Source: Desulfobacterales bacterium (lineage in GTDB: Bacteria > Desulfobacterota > Desulfobacteria > Desulfobacterales > JAUCGF01). Taken from it: a stretch of 7,140 nt of DNA. The notes below the pieces were generated by a model. That model saw nothing but the letters and a program-made list of their open reading frames with translations, had not been told where the DNA came from and ran no database searches. This document shows positions 7,091 through 7,140 of the stretch, piece by piece; positions within the stretch are counted from its first letter, which is position 1; each line of letters starts with the position of its first letter. The stretch spans positions 1 through 7,140 of the forward strand of contig JAOZRC010000276.1 in the NCBI GenBank assembly GCA_029940345.1, read 5' to 3'. The translations under genes were made by a program, and so were the position numbers.

Positions 7091-7140
7091 ATAATGCGAA
7101 TTAAGGGTTGAATCTGACTGTGTAAATTCAGGGTGTTACT

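Noticed and set aside
7091..7140. Sigma70-type promoter upstream of dndC
   Set aside because: A TTTACA on the minus strand resembles a -35 box, but the hexamer 17 bases downstream, TAATTC, matches the -10 consensus poorly. The real promoter may lie beyond the window.
1..7140. CRISPR array, tRNA, rRNA or insertion sequence
   Set aside because: No periodic repeat-spacer structure, no tRNA cloverleaf, and no transposase-like reading frame or terminal inverted repeats were seen.

Overview
This window is almost entirely one minus-strand gene block. It reads as a DNA phosphorothioation (Dnd-type sulfur modification) defence operon carrying an unusual set of ATPases and a candidate nuclease. All real genes run right to left and are packed end to end with stop/start overlaps or gaps of 3 to 15 bases, so they are probably co-transcribed and translationally coupled. 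The host cannot be named. Moderately AT-leaning composition, good GGAGG Shine-Dalgarno sites, GTG and ATG starts and the standard code point to an ordinary bacterium, plausibly Gram-negative. Operons of this kind are usually accessory, horizontally moved DNA.

In transcription order: dndC (7090 to 5778, interrupted by a frameshift near 6653) encodes the PAPS-reductase-like ATP pyrophosphatase that activates the DNA backbone for sulfur insertion. dndD (5781 to 3730) encodes an SMC/Rad50-like coiled-coil ATPase. The third gene (3726 to 2203) appears to fuse an N-terminal DndE-like domain to a soluble FtsK/SpoIIIE-type translocase motor. The fourth gene (2206 to 1061) is an ABC-class AAA ATPase with an intact signature motif and Walker B. 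The fifth (1045 to 161) looks like a DUF4435/TOPRIM-type protein, a putative nuclease.

The first three genes reproduce the dndC-dndD-dndE order of the modification machinery. The last two resemble the AriA/AriB (AAA15 ATPase plus DUF4435 TOPRIM) architecture of PARIS, and sit where a restriction or effector module such as dptFGH would be expected. The working model is inference: DndC, DndD and DndE-FtsK mark or survey DNA, and the ATPase/TOPRIM pair acts as the restriction or abortive-infection effector. No dndA (cysteine desulfurase) or dndB is visible; they could lie to the right of the window, or a housekeeping IscS could supply sulfur.

Several features suggest decay or divergence: the dndC frameshift, an Asn in place of the Walker B Asp in DndD, and a Glu in place of the Walker B Asp in the FtsK motor. 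The first 160 bases lie downstream of the operon. They are AT-rich and non-coding, with a short direct repeat and a small palindrome but no convincing terminator. The last 50 bases lie upstream of dndC and hold no gene or clear promoter.
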